From positions 79,536 to 143,535 of the forward strand of contig JAEUKB010000002.1 of assembly GCA_016794365.1 (NCBI GenBank): a stretch of 64,000 nt of DNA, in the 5' to 3' direction. The position numbers were made by a program, and so were the translations under genes. Of this stretch, positions 1 through 8,407 are shown in pieces; positions within the stretch are counted from its first letter, which is position 1, and each line of letters begins with the position of its first letter. The DNA is from Myxococcales bacterium. Lineage in GTDB: Bacteria; Myxococcota_A; Polyangia; Palsa-1104; JAEUJZ01. The notes under the pieces are model-generated. The model ran no database searches, was not told the origin of the DNA, and saw only the letters and a list, made by a program, of their open reading frames with translations.

Positions 1-160
1 ACTGTCTTTCGTGCAGCGCTTGCACCCGCACAGGCAGCGCCTTCTGCGGCTGAACCGACGGAGCAGCGGACGGCTCTACATCGTGCGTCCCGCAGGCTCC
101 CAGCAAGCCGCAAAGAGTGCCCAAGAAGATTCGCGATCCAGCCCACTTTTTCTTCATCAT
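1..160 (-). CDS. N-terminus of a lipoprotein, cut by window edge (possible efflux adaptor)
   Basis: Only the first 53 codons are present; the gene runs off the left edge. The ATG at 160 has an AAGGAA ribosome site about eight bases upstream. The protein starts MMKKKW, has a hydrophobic stretch and a lipobox GLLGAC with the acceptor Cys at residue 23, so it is predicted to be exported and lipidated. After the Cys come a Pro/Ala-rich linker and the segment LPVRVQALHERQ. That kind of linker followed by a short beta strand is common at the start of periplasmic adaptor (membrane fusion) proteins of RND efflux pumps, but with so little sequence this is only a guess. The lipoprotein call is firm; the function is unknown. 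Confidence 0.7.
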   Translation of the reverse strand, partial: MMKKKWAGSRIFLGTLCGLLGACGTHDVEPSAAPSVQPQKALPVRVQALHERQ

Positions 161-648
161 TTGTTCCTTGCCAAGTGGTTTTGGGTATGTGCGATACCCG
201 ATGGTGACCGTGTTGCTGTCTCTAATCAGGATTGGCAATACCTGTTTTGCGCGTGCTCACCGTGCATGGTGCTACTGCCGTTATCGTAATCGTAAATCAT
301 ACCTGGCATTCATTTGTGCGAATGAGATCACATTTTTTTACGGGAATTTCCGCAACATACCGAGTCCGCAGGACGCCAGTTCGCCCAGACCGATTCCAGC
401 GAGGCTGATTGCGTGTGCGTCGTGACGGCATGTCGATCCCCAAGCGATACGGTTGCGTGAACGTCTGATGCCGCCACTTGCTCGGACGAACGGGCGACGG
501 AGTGGTTTTTCCGAACCGCACGCGCCGCAAGCTGTTTGGTTTCGCACGCTTGTCACCGCCCAAGCCGCAGTCGCTCCGAGAGAGCATCCCGATGCAGCCG
601 TTATTTGGGCGTCTCGAGAAGGAGCGTAGTAGACTGGCAAAAGTTCGC
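161..648. other. Intergenic region between divergent genes
   Basis: This stretch separates a leftward lipoprotein gene from a rightward one and must hold promoters for both. Reading frames here are short and lack ribosome sites or recognisable protein features. The rightward gene's frame is open upstream to a TTG at 478, but its signal peptide begins only at 649. I see no clear promoter hexamers, repeats or RNA genes. Confidence 0.4.
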
Positions 649-3024
649 ATGCGCACGCGCTTTTCTCTTAGAACGCCACGAGGGTCAGCTCACCGAAATG
701 AGCGCTGGTCGTGGGTCTTGTGGCTGGGCCTCGTCGGCTGCGGACACGCGTCTCAAACCGCCAAGGTTTCGCAGCCTACGCCGGTGGTGTCGAGTCCAGC
801 GACGAACAAGCCAACCGTTTTGCCGCAGCCGCCCATCGCTGTGCAAGGAAGCATCCCGAGCAGCGAAGAAGAAGCCGAGCGCGTCCGTCAGCAGCTCGAT
901 ACGCTGGCCGAAGGCGATCCGACGCGGCTCGGACGACGGCAAGCGCTGATTGAGTATTACTGCGCTGCGACGCAAGAAGCGCTCCGTCGCGAACATGCCG
1001 AAGATGCTTTCCGGTTTTTTTCGCGAACGCTGACGCTGTTTGACGCCGAAGAGCTACAAGATCCCAGCCGTCCACCGACGCAGCCCGCGCTCTTGGCGGC
1101 GGCGCAGCACATCGATCGCGCGTTTTCTCGACGAGGCTCACATCCCGAAGCGGTGGCTGCACTGATGGTTCAGCAGACGCTGGACCCGAACGCAGAAAAG
1201 CCAGCCCAGCGCTATCAGCAGATCGTGGACTGGCTGCATGGAACGGCGGACTCGGCGCAGAACACGCTGCGTGGTCGAGGACGCTCTCTCGCGCAGCTTA
1301 TCAGCGATCCGCCCGCGACGCTGTCGTCGGATTTAGAGCTTGCCTATCGCCTGTGGCCGGTGCCGCTGATTCGCAAACAGCTCGTCGATATCTATCTGCG
1401 CGAAGCCCAAGGCGGAGAGCTGCTGAGCCCGCGTGACTTTCTTCAGTCGCTGTCTCAGACGATGCGACGAAAAGGAATGACCGGAGCGACGGCGTTTCGA
1501 CTGGCGCGGCTGTATCTGCGGGTCTCGCAGCCCAAAGAAGCGCTGGCGGCGATCGAAAAGATCGGCAAGCTCAGCAGCGAAGAAAGCAAGCTGGCGGATC
1601 TGCTGCGCTTGACGCTGGCCAGTGGGGATGATCAGCTCAGCGACGAACAGCTAATGGCGGCGGTCAAGCTGGCGCTTGGGCTGGCGCAAAATGCCGACGA
1701 CATTGATGTCAGCTTGCAGGTCTGTCGGGATGTCGCCAAGCGCGCCAAAGACTTCGTTCCAGCGTCGGTGTGCATCGGTGAGCTGGCCGCCGTGCAAGAG
1801 CGCAAAGGGCTGGCGATCCGCGCGTTTGAGCGAGCCAAAGCGCTGGCTCCGACGGATCGCATGGTGTGGGAAAAGCTGGGTCTGCTCTACGTCGAGCGAC
1901 TGTCCGATCTGGTCACCGAAGAGCGCACCGCCGAGATGGAAGGCGCGCTCGCCGAGATCGAAGCGTATTACGTGCGAATGAAGCAGCAGTTTCCCGATAC
2001 CAAGCCGGGGCTTAGCATGGCGCTGGCGCTCGCGGAAGTCGGTCGCGGCTACTTCAACATCGGTGCGATTCCCGAAGCGACGCGCTATCTGACGCGCTCG
2101 GTATCGGTGCAGGACAATGCGCAAGCGCTGGAACTTCTTGGGCTGTCGCAGCTTCGCAAAGGAGATGCGGCGCAAGCGGTCACGACGCTGGAACGAGCGC
2201 GCGTGGTTCACTCGGCGGCGGCGCAGTACGATCCGCTGAGCAAGGCGTTTTTTTCGGCGCGCATCGGTCGCTTGATGGCTGACGCGCAGGATCTGCAAAA
2301 AGAAGGCGCGGGTGCCGAGCAGCGTCGGTCCAGCCTGCGTGCCTACGATCAGCTGTTGGGAAGTGGCAAGCTGCCGCCCGAGCGACGCGCCGAGGCAGAA
2401 ATCGAGCGCGGACGGCTGTATTACCTGCTGGGCGAGCGTGATCAAGCGCTGCTCGCATTCCGTCTGGCAGCCGATCAGCTTCCGTCGGCGGAAGAGAGTA
2501 ACAAGAACGCAGGTGCGCTCTACGCCGATGCCATTGCGTTTTTGGTGCAGCGCGGCGAGCTGGATCTCGCGCTGGACATTTACCATCGAGCGCTGTCGTC
2601 GCAGCAGCTCGGTGAGCCGCTCAAGGTGTACTGCTCGCTGTGGCTGCTGGACTTGCAAGCGCGCGCGGGACAAGTGCCCGATCCGCTGGCGACCGCATTT
2701 CTTCAGTCGGTGCAAGGTGGAAAATGGCATGCCGATCTGGCGCGCTATGGCAGCGGCAAGCTGACCGATGCAGAGCTTGTCCGCCACGCCGACACGCCCG
2801 GGAAGCAGGCCGAAGCGAACTTTTACCTGGCTCAAGCGGCGCTGCGACGCGGGGATCGAAACCAAGCGAGCGAGCTGTGGCGCAAGGTGGTCCAGAGCAA
2901 CATGCTCGGCTTCTTCGAGTACGAGATGTCATCGCTGTATCTACGTCAAGGTGCGCCCAGTCAGCCGCAGATCCGCAGCAAAGCGCCAGCGACGCCTACA
3001 ACAGCACCTCGGCGCGCCAAGTAG
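649..3024 (+). CDS. Large TPR-type repeat lipoprotein
   Basis: A predicted lipidated protein of 791 residues. I chose the ATG at 649 because it puts a basic N-region and hydrophobic core (WSWVLWLGLVGC) directly before a lipobox, acceptor Cys31; an in-frame ATG at 592 and TTG at 478 are possible, and no start has a strong ribosome site. After a Pro/Thr-rich linker the rest is alpha-helical with many tetratricopeptide-like helix pairs, for example around AIRAFERAKALAPTDRMVWE, the segment with LGLSQLRKGDAAQAV, and the segment with GRLYYLLGERDQALLAF. Such lipoproteins usually act as periplasmic or outer-membrane scaffolds. The C-terminus is Pro/Thr/Ala-rich. It is followed after about 70 bases by the split S46 peptidase in the same direction. 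The specific partner is unknown. Confidence 0.8.
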   Translation: MRTRFSLRTPRGSAHRNERWSWVLWLGLVGCGHASQTAKVSQPTPVVSSPATNKPTVLPQPPIAVQGSIPSSEEEAERVRQQLDTLAEGDPTRLGRRQALIEYYCAATQEALRREHAEDAFRFFSRTLTLFDAEELQDPSRPPTQPALLAAAQHIDRAFSRRGSHPEAVAALMVQQTLDPNAEKPAQRYQQIVDWLHGTADSAQNTLRGRGRSLAQLISDPPATLSSDLELAYRLWPVPLIRKQLVDIYLREAQGGELLSPRDFLQSLSQTMRRKGMTGATAFRLARLYLRVSQPKEALAAIEKIGKLSSEESKLADLLRLTLASGDDQLSDEQLMAAVKLALGLAQNADDIDVSLQVCRDVAKRAKDFVPASVCIGELAAVQERKGLAIRAFERAKALAPTDRMVWEKLGLLYVERLSDLVTEERTAEMEGALAEIEAYYVRMKQQFPDTKPGLSMALALAEVGRGYFNIGAIPEATRYLTRSVSVQDNAQALELLGLSQLRKGDAAQAVTTLERARVVHSAAAQYDPLSKAFFSARIGRLMADAQDLQKEGAGAEQRRSSLRAYDQLLGSGKLPPERRAEAEIERGRLYYLLGERDQALLAFRLAADQLPSAEESNKNAGALYADAIAFLVQRGELDLALDIYHRALSSQQLGEPLKVYCSLWLLDLQARAGQVPDPLATAFLQSVQGGKWHADLARYGSGKLTDAELVRHADTPGKQAEANFYLAQAALRRGDRNQASELWRKVVQSNMLGFFEYEMSSLYLRQGAPSQPQIRSKAPATPTTAPRRAK

Positions 3025-3095
3025 TCGATTTATTTCCGCGTTCCAGAATACAAAATCCTATTGAGTAATCAGCCTTGGCCATCGAAGATGTTGGC

Positions 3096-3773
3096 ATGGG
3101 GAGCATCTGGGGCCGTCGTACGACTGCCTTTCTTGGGGCCATGCTGTGTTCTGTGCTGGCGCACGCCGACGAAGGCATGTGGCCGGTGCATCAAGTTCCG
3201 CGCGCAGAGTGGCAGAAGGTCCACAACTTCGCACCGACGGATGACTGGCTGATTCATCAGCAGCGCGCCGCCGTCAGGCTGTCCGACGGAGGCTCGGGAT
3301 CGCTGGTGTCCGACGATGGCTTGCTGCTGACCAACCATCACGTTGCGCGCGGTCAGCTTCACAAGCTCTCGACGGCAACGCGCGATCTGCTTCGGGATGG
3401 CTTCTATGCACCGACGCAAAACGATGAGCTGCGCTGTCCCGATCTGGAAGTCCGCATCTTGTGGACCTACGACGATGTGACCGCCAAGATTGCCGCAGCG
3501 GTCGATGGCAAAGCGCCGCCGGACAAGCAGAACGCGCAGCGCAAGCAGATCATCGCTGCGATCGAAAAAGAATCGCTCGATCAGACGGGGCTGCGATCGG
3601 ATGTCGTCGCCTTGCACTCGGGCGGACAGTACATGCTGTCACGCGATCTGCGTCGAGAAACCGGCTGCAAACTTCCCTTGTGGCGAGTGAATCATGCGGG
3701 GAATGGTGGGCTCACACGGCAGGCTCAGACGATCGCTGGTGCGGTGAGCGGACAAGATCCCAAGCTGGCTTAG
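3096..3773 (+). pseudogene. 5' part of S46-family dipeptidyl peptidase, interrupted by insertion
   Basis: N-terminal half of an S46 serine peptidase (the DPP7/DPP11 family, periplasmic exopeptidases that remove N-terminal dipeptides). The ATG at 3096 gives a signal peptide ending AHA before DEGMWP, the usual mature start of S46 enzymes. The catalytic-His region SGSLVSDDGLLLTNHHVA is intact at about residues 66-83. Homology stops inside the segment GGQYML; from 3640 the frame runs on through inserted DNA for 44 non-homologous codons to a stop. The continuation of the family sequence (YRYKTYQDVRLVF) is found 1.8 kb downstream in the 5463-7022 frame. Joining the two at the 11-bp direct repeat restores one uninterrupted frame. 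As it stands, this piece lacks the Asp and Ser of the triad and cannot be active alone. Confidence 0.85.
3629..3639 (+). repeat. Left copy of 11-bp direct repeat GTACATGCTGT
   Basis: Marks the left boundary of the insert in the S46 peptidase gene; identical to the copy at 5465. With the next two bases of the right copy it forms GTACATGCTGTAC, which is close to a palindrome. Confidence 0.75.
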
Positions 3774-5206
3774 CGCATCGTCACGCGGCCCGTGCTGGCA
3801 CACTTGCCAAGCGCGGGACTGAGCACGCCGGTGATAGAGACATTTCCGTCTGAGCTGTTTAAGCGAATGCGTCCGACGCCACCGCCGCCTCCTGCGCCTC
3901 CGTCGAGCTTCGGACCGATTGCGTCGCCACCTGGATTGATCTGCCCCGCGCCGCCTGCGCCACCAGACGACTGAGAGCCCACGCCACCAAGCGCTGCCAC
4001 CGAGGACAGCTTCGCGCTCTCACCGCTGTTGGTCGGGGTGCCAACACCGTTGAAGCCGCCGCCGCCACCGCCGCCATTGGCCGCCAAGACCGCACCGCTG
4101 AGGATTGAAATGGTGGGGGCTTCAATCAAGATGGCACCGCCGCTGCCACCGCCGCCGCCGCCGTCGTTAAAGTTGACGCCGATGTCGCTCTGACCACCGC
4201 CGCCACCAACGTGGATGCCGCTCGGCTTGTTCATGTCGGTGGAGTCCACGATGACCGACTGCTGCGACACGATCTGGATCGCACCGCCGCCGCCGCCGCC
4301 GCGCTGACCGGACTCGCCCGTTGTGGTACCGAAGCCGCCCGCGCCACCGCCGCTGCCGCCACAGAGCGGAATCAGCGCATCTTTGAGATACGAGCTGCCC
4401 CCGGCCCCGCCGAAATAGGGATCATTCCCCGCGTCGCCGCCTTTGCCACCTTGACCGCACGATCCTGCGCCGCCACCGCCTGCCTCTTCCCCGAGTCCGC
4501 CGATGCCGTAGCCTTCCGTGCCGCCGCCTGGGCCTTGTCCTCGCTTGGTTGCGCTCCGAACGTGCCCGCCCTCAAATCCACCGGGAGCGCCACAGCGCGG
4601 ATCGGTACACCCACCGCCACGCAAGTCGAGCAGTCCATCAATCTGGATCGGTCCCGCAGCGATGAGCGCCACCGCCCGCGACCCGATAAAGCGAACGGTG
4701 ACGCCGTCAGGAATGTGAATGCGCGTAAATGCAAAGACACCGATTCCCTTGAGCCAGCTCGATCCGCAATCGACCGGCGCGATCTGGTGATAAATCACAT
4801 CGCTCATCGGGACGGAGCTGCTTGCGCTCTGGACGGTGCCTTGATCGGTGTCGATCACCAGGTTGTCGGTGGGGCGTAGCTCTACCTTGGCCTCTGCAAA
4901 CCATGCGGGATCGATTCCGTTTGAAGGCACAAGCTGCGGCTGTGGTGGCACCAGATCCGGAGCGCCAGCATCCATCGTCACACACATCGGCATCGCTGGA
5001 TCGCACGGCTCTAGGTACGAATGCCACAGCGAGTTACACGACGGAATCAGCGCCACAAACAGCACACAAAGCGGCATCCACTTGGACCGCTTCCTACGCA
5101 GTCGCGCTGGCATAAAAGAGGAAGACGCCGAAGCAATCTCCGGCGAGAACGACTGTGCGACTCGCAGCTCACTTCGCTTGTCTGCAATCCCCGCGACCGT
5201 TTTCAT
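3770..5206 (-). CDS. Glycine-rich (PE-PGRS-like) lipoprotein carried by the insert
   Basis: A 478-residue predicted lipoprotein. The ATG at 5206 is chosen because GAGGTGG lies seven to eight bases upstream; the frame is open further but without a better site. A long basic N-region precedes a hydrophobic core and lipobox LIPSC, acceptor Cys57. Residues of about 60-210 form an ordinary domain with several Cys; the C-terminal half is dominated by long Gly runs with recurring strands such as GGAIQIVSQQSVIVD and GGAILIEAPTISILSGAVL. This pattern suggests a beta-helix or adhesin-like surface protein, and glycine-rich lipoproteins of this sort are frequent in myxobacteria. It lies entirely within the insert, transcribed against the disrupted peptidase, and its stop overlaps the stop of the 5' peptidase fragment by four bases. 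Function unknown. Confidence 0.8.
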   Translation of the reverse strand: MKTVAGIADKRSELRVAQSFSPEIASASSSFMPARLRRKRSKWMPLCVLFVALIPSCNSLWHSYLEPCDPAMPMCVTMDAGAPDLVPPQPQLVPSNGIDPAWFAEAKVELRPTDNLVIDTDQGTVQSASSSVPMSDVIYHQIAPVDCGSSWLKGIGVFAFTRIHIPDGVTVRFIGSRAVALIAAGPIQIDGLLDLRGGGCTDPRCGAPGGFEGGHVRSATKRGQGPGGGTEGYGIGGLGEEAGGGGAGSCGQGGKGGDAGNDPYFGGAGGSSYLKDALIPLCGGSGGGAGGFGTTTGESGQRGGGGGGAIQIVSQQSVIVDSTDMNKPSGIHVGGGGGQSDIGVNFNDGGGGGGSGGAILIEAPTISILSGAVLAANGGGGGGGFNGVGTPTNSGESAKLSSVAALGGVGSQSSGGAGGAGQINPGGDAIGPKLDGGAGGGGGVGRIRLNSSDGNVSITGVLSPALGKCASTGRVTMR

Positions 5207-5462
5207 CGGATCCACCTCACCGCGCTCATTGCGTACGCTGCACTCGCGACCTTTCGTCGCCTCAATCGACAGACTCTCTGATTCTATTTTATCAGCGCGA
5301 CCGCAACTTCTCTGTGTGTGGCAAAAGCTGTAAGAGTTTCGGCGCTCACATCGCGTACGGACAGACAACGGACGCGAGTCTGATCATCACCCTGCACTTC
5401 CCTTGACGCTTCCCTTTGATGGATAGGAATACGTCGTTTCCGTCAGAAAATCGGCTGATTTT

Positions 5463-7022
5463 TTGTACATGCTGTACAGATACAAGACGTATCAAGATGT
5501 ACGTCTTGTGTTCGCACCGGAAGAGCAAGCGGCCACCTTTGGGGGTGACTTCGACAACTTCACGTATCCTCGCTATGCGCTCGATTTTGCGCTGCTGCGG
5601 GTCTACGAAAACGGACAGCCGCTCAAGCCGGAACACTTTCTGCGACTGTCTGATCTGCCCGCAAAGGAAGGAGAGCTGGTGGTCGCAGTTGGACATCCAG
5701 CCTCGACGCAGCGCGGACTGACGGTGGCCCAGCGGCAGTATCATCGCGACACCCTGAATCCGCTTCAGATCTCGATTCTGAAAAAACGGATCGCTGCGCT
5801 GCACGCCTACATGGCGCAAGGAACAGAGCAAGCGCGACGCGGAAGCACGCTGCTGCGGGGTCTGGAAAATACGATCAAGCGACTCGCGGGACAGCAAGAA
5901 GGACTGCGTGATGCGACCCAGATGCAGCGTCTACAAAAAGACGAAGATGCACTGCGCGCTGAAGTACGCAAGCGTCCCGAGCTGTTGCAAAAGTTTGGCG
6001 ATGCCTGGTTCAAGCTCGCGTCGGTCTACGGAAAGCTCGCGCAGCTGGGCAAACGGAGTGCCTATGTCACGGTGTCTCCGTCGAAGCTGTTGACGATGGC
6101 GATCCAGCTTGTGCGTCTTCCCGAAGAGCTAAAAAAGCCAAGCGGTGAGCGCATGGAAGAGTATCGCGACAACCGACTTCCTGCGCTGCGCAGAGAGCTT
6201 CTGTCTACGGCTCCGATCTATGCAGATCTGGAAGAGTCCGTGCTTGCTGACTGGCTTACGCAGGTTCAAGCAGCGCTTGGGAATGGCGATCCGTTTGTCC
6301 AGACTTTGCTAGGAGGACAGACTCCGCAAGCGGTTGCGCACAAGCTGGCTACGGAAGGAAGGCTGACCGAGCTGGATGATCGCAAGGCACTTCTCGACGG
6401 TGGATCTGCGGCAGTTGCGGCATCCACAGATCCGATCATCGTGCTGGCGCGCAAGCTCGATCCGCAGCTTCGCAAGATCCGCGAAGAGTACGAGCTGCAA
6501 GTCCAAGCGGTTGAGCTTGTGGCAGGCGCACAGATCGCGCAGGCTCGCTTTGCGGTGTATGGCGCGGGCATCTATCCCGATGCGACGTACACGCTGCGCA
6601 TGTCAGCGGGACTTATCAAAGGCTATATGAAAGACACGCGTCCGGTTCCGCATCAGACGCTGTTTTACGGACTCCTAGAGCGCGCGCTCAGCCAGGGAGA
6701 GCAGGCCCCCTTTGATCTTCCGCCGCGCCTTCGCTTGGGACTATATCGTCTGCCGCTGTGGACTCCGCTCAACTTTGTCTTTACCGGCGATACGATCGGA
6801 GGAAACTCTGGCAGCCCGGTGGTGGATCGCGATGGCAAAGTGGTGGGACTCAACTTTGACAGCAACATCGAAAAGCTACCAAACCGCTACTACTACCTTC
6901 CTGATGAAACCGGAAGTCGCGCCGTAGCGGTTCACAGCGTCGCAATCTTGGCTGCACTACGCACGCTGTACGGAGCCGCACCGCTCGCTGACAAGCTGAC
7001 CGGACAGACTCCTTCCAACTGA
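5463..7022 (+). pseudogene. 3' part of S46-family dipeptidyl peptidase
   Basis: C-terminal two thirds of the S46 peptidase whose 5' part lies before the insert. The catalytic Asp region FGGDFDNFTYPRYALDFALL lies at residues 29-48 and the catalytic Ser motif GNSGSPVVD near residue 445. The residue 18 positions after that Ser, which in studied enzymes separates DPP7-like (Gly) from DPP11-like (Arg) specificity, appears to be Ser here, so the substrate preference cannot be guessed. The frame is intact to its stop with no other damage, implying a recent disruption. The TTG that opens the frame lies at the edge of the direct repeat and has no ribosome site or signal peptide, so independent translation into an active periplasmic enzyme is unlikely. 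Confidence 0.85.
5465..5475 (+). repeat. Right copy of 11-bp direct repeat GTACATGCTGT
   Basis: Marks the right boundary of the insert; S46 coding sequence resumes within it in the correct frame. It is preceded by a small hairpin with a T run (AAAATC-GGCT-GATTTTTT, from about 5447). Confidence 0.75.
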
Positions 7023-7036
7023 TTCCTTCTGCCAGA

Positions 7037-7116
7037 CAGACTCTCTGTTGTTCTCCCAAACAGACGCTCTGTTGTTCTCCCAAACAGACTCTGTTTGGCA
7101 TTCCGTTTGGCATTCC
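7037..7116. repeat. Short tandem repeats (24 bp x2.5, then 12 bp x2)
   Basis: Two copies of CAGAC[T/G]CTCTGTTGTTCTCCCAAA and a partial third, followed by two exact copies of GTTTGGCATTCC. They lie just after the peptidase stop codon and before a terminator-like hairpin; non-coding as far as I can see. Confidence 0.7.
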
Positions 7117-7132
7117 CAAGCCCAGAAGGACT

Positions 7133-7169
7133 GGCATCCCTACGCTCCCTAGCGAAGCGTAAGGATGCC
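7133..7169. terminator. Hairpin between convergent genes
   Basis: GGCATCCCTACGCT and AGCGTAAGGATGCC pair over 14 bases with one mismatch around a 9-base loop, followed by AAAA on the plus strand. It sits between the convergent peptidase and lipoprotein genes, so a bidirectional terminator is likely, although the T tract is short. Confidence 0.55.
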
Positions 7170-7198
7170 AAAAGGCGCAGAGTCCTCGTCGCAAAAGA

Positions 7199-8338
7199 CT
7201 ACGGACAGCCGAACAGAGAGTCGATCACAGACTGCGCTTGACCGACGTTCACAGCCGCCGCCGTGGTCGCCTGCGTAGAGCTCTTGAGCTGATCGGCTTT
7301 CGCTGGATCAATCGCTCGCGCTGCGCGATCCATGAGTCCACCGATGATGTTCACAAACGTCAGCGCTGCTTCCTGCGCTTCTCCGGTCAGCGTCGGGATC
7401 TTGCCAATCCGATCACGCAGGATCAGCGCCATGCCGCGCGTAAACGCCTTGTCTGCTTGATTCGCTGCGCGCTGATAGAACAGGCTGCACGTACTGGGAA
7501 GTGCCTGGTCCAGATCCCGCCAGCAGCGCGCCGCCAGCACAGAGTCAAACGCGCGATCGTAGGTTTCCTGATCGAGCTGCTGGAAGTACTGACCCAGACC
7601 GATGGGCTTGCTGCGCTCTGTTCCGCTCAGATATCCCCAAAAGGAATCCACATCGGGTGCGTTGTCAAAGCTGGATGTCCAGATCTCTGACAGCGACGAC
7701 AGATAGAAGAACCACAGCAGCGACGCTTCAATCCGTGCCGACTGCACAATCGGCTTGGTTCCTGCGATTCCTTTGGCAAACGCATCATCGATGATCGGCT
7801 TGAGCTTGCCCGGACCTGCGCAGCGATCTGGATACATCGCAGCCACCGTCAGATCGTTGCATGCAAACTTGTTCGATCCCGGAACCTCTGGATAGTGAAT
7901 GTCTTGGCGTCGTGCAACGCGCGATCCGATTCCGTTTGCCACTGCGTATTCATCGCGCGCAGCCGTCATCTCCGCAGCAGAAGGAGCCGCCGCATTCTTC
8001 CACAGCTTGGTTCCCATCGAGACAAACGCGAGCGTTCGCGCCGACGCACCCGGCGTCGAAGTTCCGAGCAGGACGTAGGCATTCCCATCCGAGACACAGC
8101 TCGGCCACGTATCGTTTTTGCTGCCGTTAAAGCGCGGTGCGTAGTCATCGTTTGAACACTTGCAGGAAGACAGCGCGCCGGAAAACGGTTGACACATCGC
8201 AGACGCAGGCTGTGCTGCTACGCACTGACCGGCAGTCATGTCCGTTCCCATGTCCATCATCGCCTCGGGCGTGCTGTCACAGCCGCCCACTCCCAACAGC
8301 AGACAGAGACCCCATCCAGCCAGTGTCTTTTTCATCAT
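7199..8338 (-). CDS. Lipoprotein paired with TonB-dependent receptor
   Basis: A 379-residue lipoprotein: ATG ATG start with AAGGAA about nine bases upstream, N-terminus MMKKTLAGWG, lipobox GVGGC, acceptor Cys20. It has paired Cys (for example MCQPFSGALSSCKC) that could form disulfides and a helical C-terminal half. It lies 70 bases downstream of, and in the same direction as, a TonB-dependent receptor, so the two are probably cotranscribed and this protein may handle the receptor's substrate at the outer membrane. Its general build recalls imelysin-like helical lipoproteins found beside such receptors, but the GxHxxE motif of that family was not found, so I leave it unassigned. Confidence 0.75.
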   Translation of the reverse strand: MMKKTLAGWGLCLLLGVGGCDSTPEAMMDMGTDMTAGQCVAAQPASAMCQPFSGALSSCKCSNDDYAPRFNGSKNDTWPSCVSDGNAYVLLGTSTPGASARTLAFVSMGTKLWKNAAAPSAAEMTAARDEYAVANGIGSRVARRQDIHYPEVPGSNKFACNDLTVAAMYPDRCAGPGKLKPIIDDAFAKGIAGTKPIVQSARIEASLLWFFYLSSLSEIWTSSFDNAPDVDSFWGYLSGTERSKPIGLGQYFQQLDQETYDRAFDSVLAARCWRDLDQALPSTCSLFYQRAANQADKAFTRGMALILRDRIGKIPTLTGEAQEAALTFVNIIGGLMDRAARAIDPAKADQLKSSTQATTAAAVNVGQAQSVIDSLFGCP

Positions 8339-8407
8339 GAGCGTATTCCTTTTCTTTTATCGTTCATCGCTTGTGTTCAAGGCAAACAGTCGATCCTTCT
8401 CGACGGA

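Larger units (their letters stand above)
3640..5475. mobile_element. 1836-bp insert in the S46 gene with 11-bp target duplication
   Basis: The sequence GTACATGCTGT occurs at 3629-3639 and 5465-5475, exactly where S46 homology breaks and resumes. Deleting the insert plus one repeat copy rebuilds codons Q-Y-M-L-Y-R-Y-K in frame, so this is a clean insertion and not decay. The insert holds one recognisable gene, a leftward glycine-rich lipoprotein, with no transposase or integrase, so it would be non-autonomous or moved by an unknown route. Near the ends are two imperfect direct similarities: CGTCGAGAAACCGGCTG at 3651 versus CGTCAGAAAATCGGCTG at 5441, and ACTTCCCTTG at 3671 and 5396. No terminal inverted repeats were found. 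An assembly chimera cannot be excluded from one sequence. Confidence 0.6.

Noticed and set aside
1651..2865. 404-codon open frame antisense to the TPR lipoprotein
   Set aside because: Strong codon bias of the plus-strand gene keeps the opposite strand open; no ribosome site, signal or domain, and the composition is Arg/Gln/His-rich.
7199..8338. Imelysin-family assignment for the lipoprotein next to the TonB receptor
   Set aside because: General size and context fit, but the GxHxxE motif was not found.
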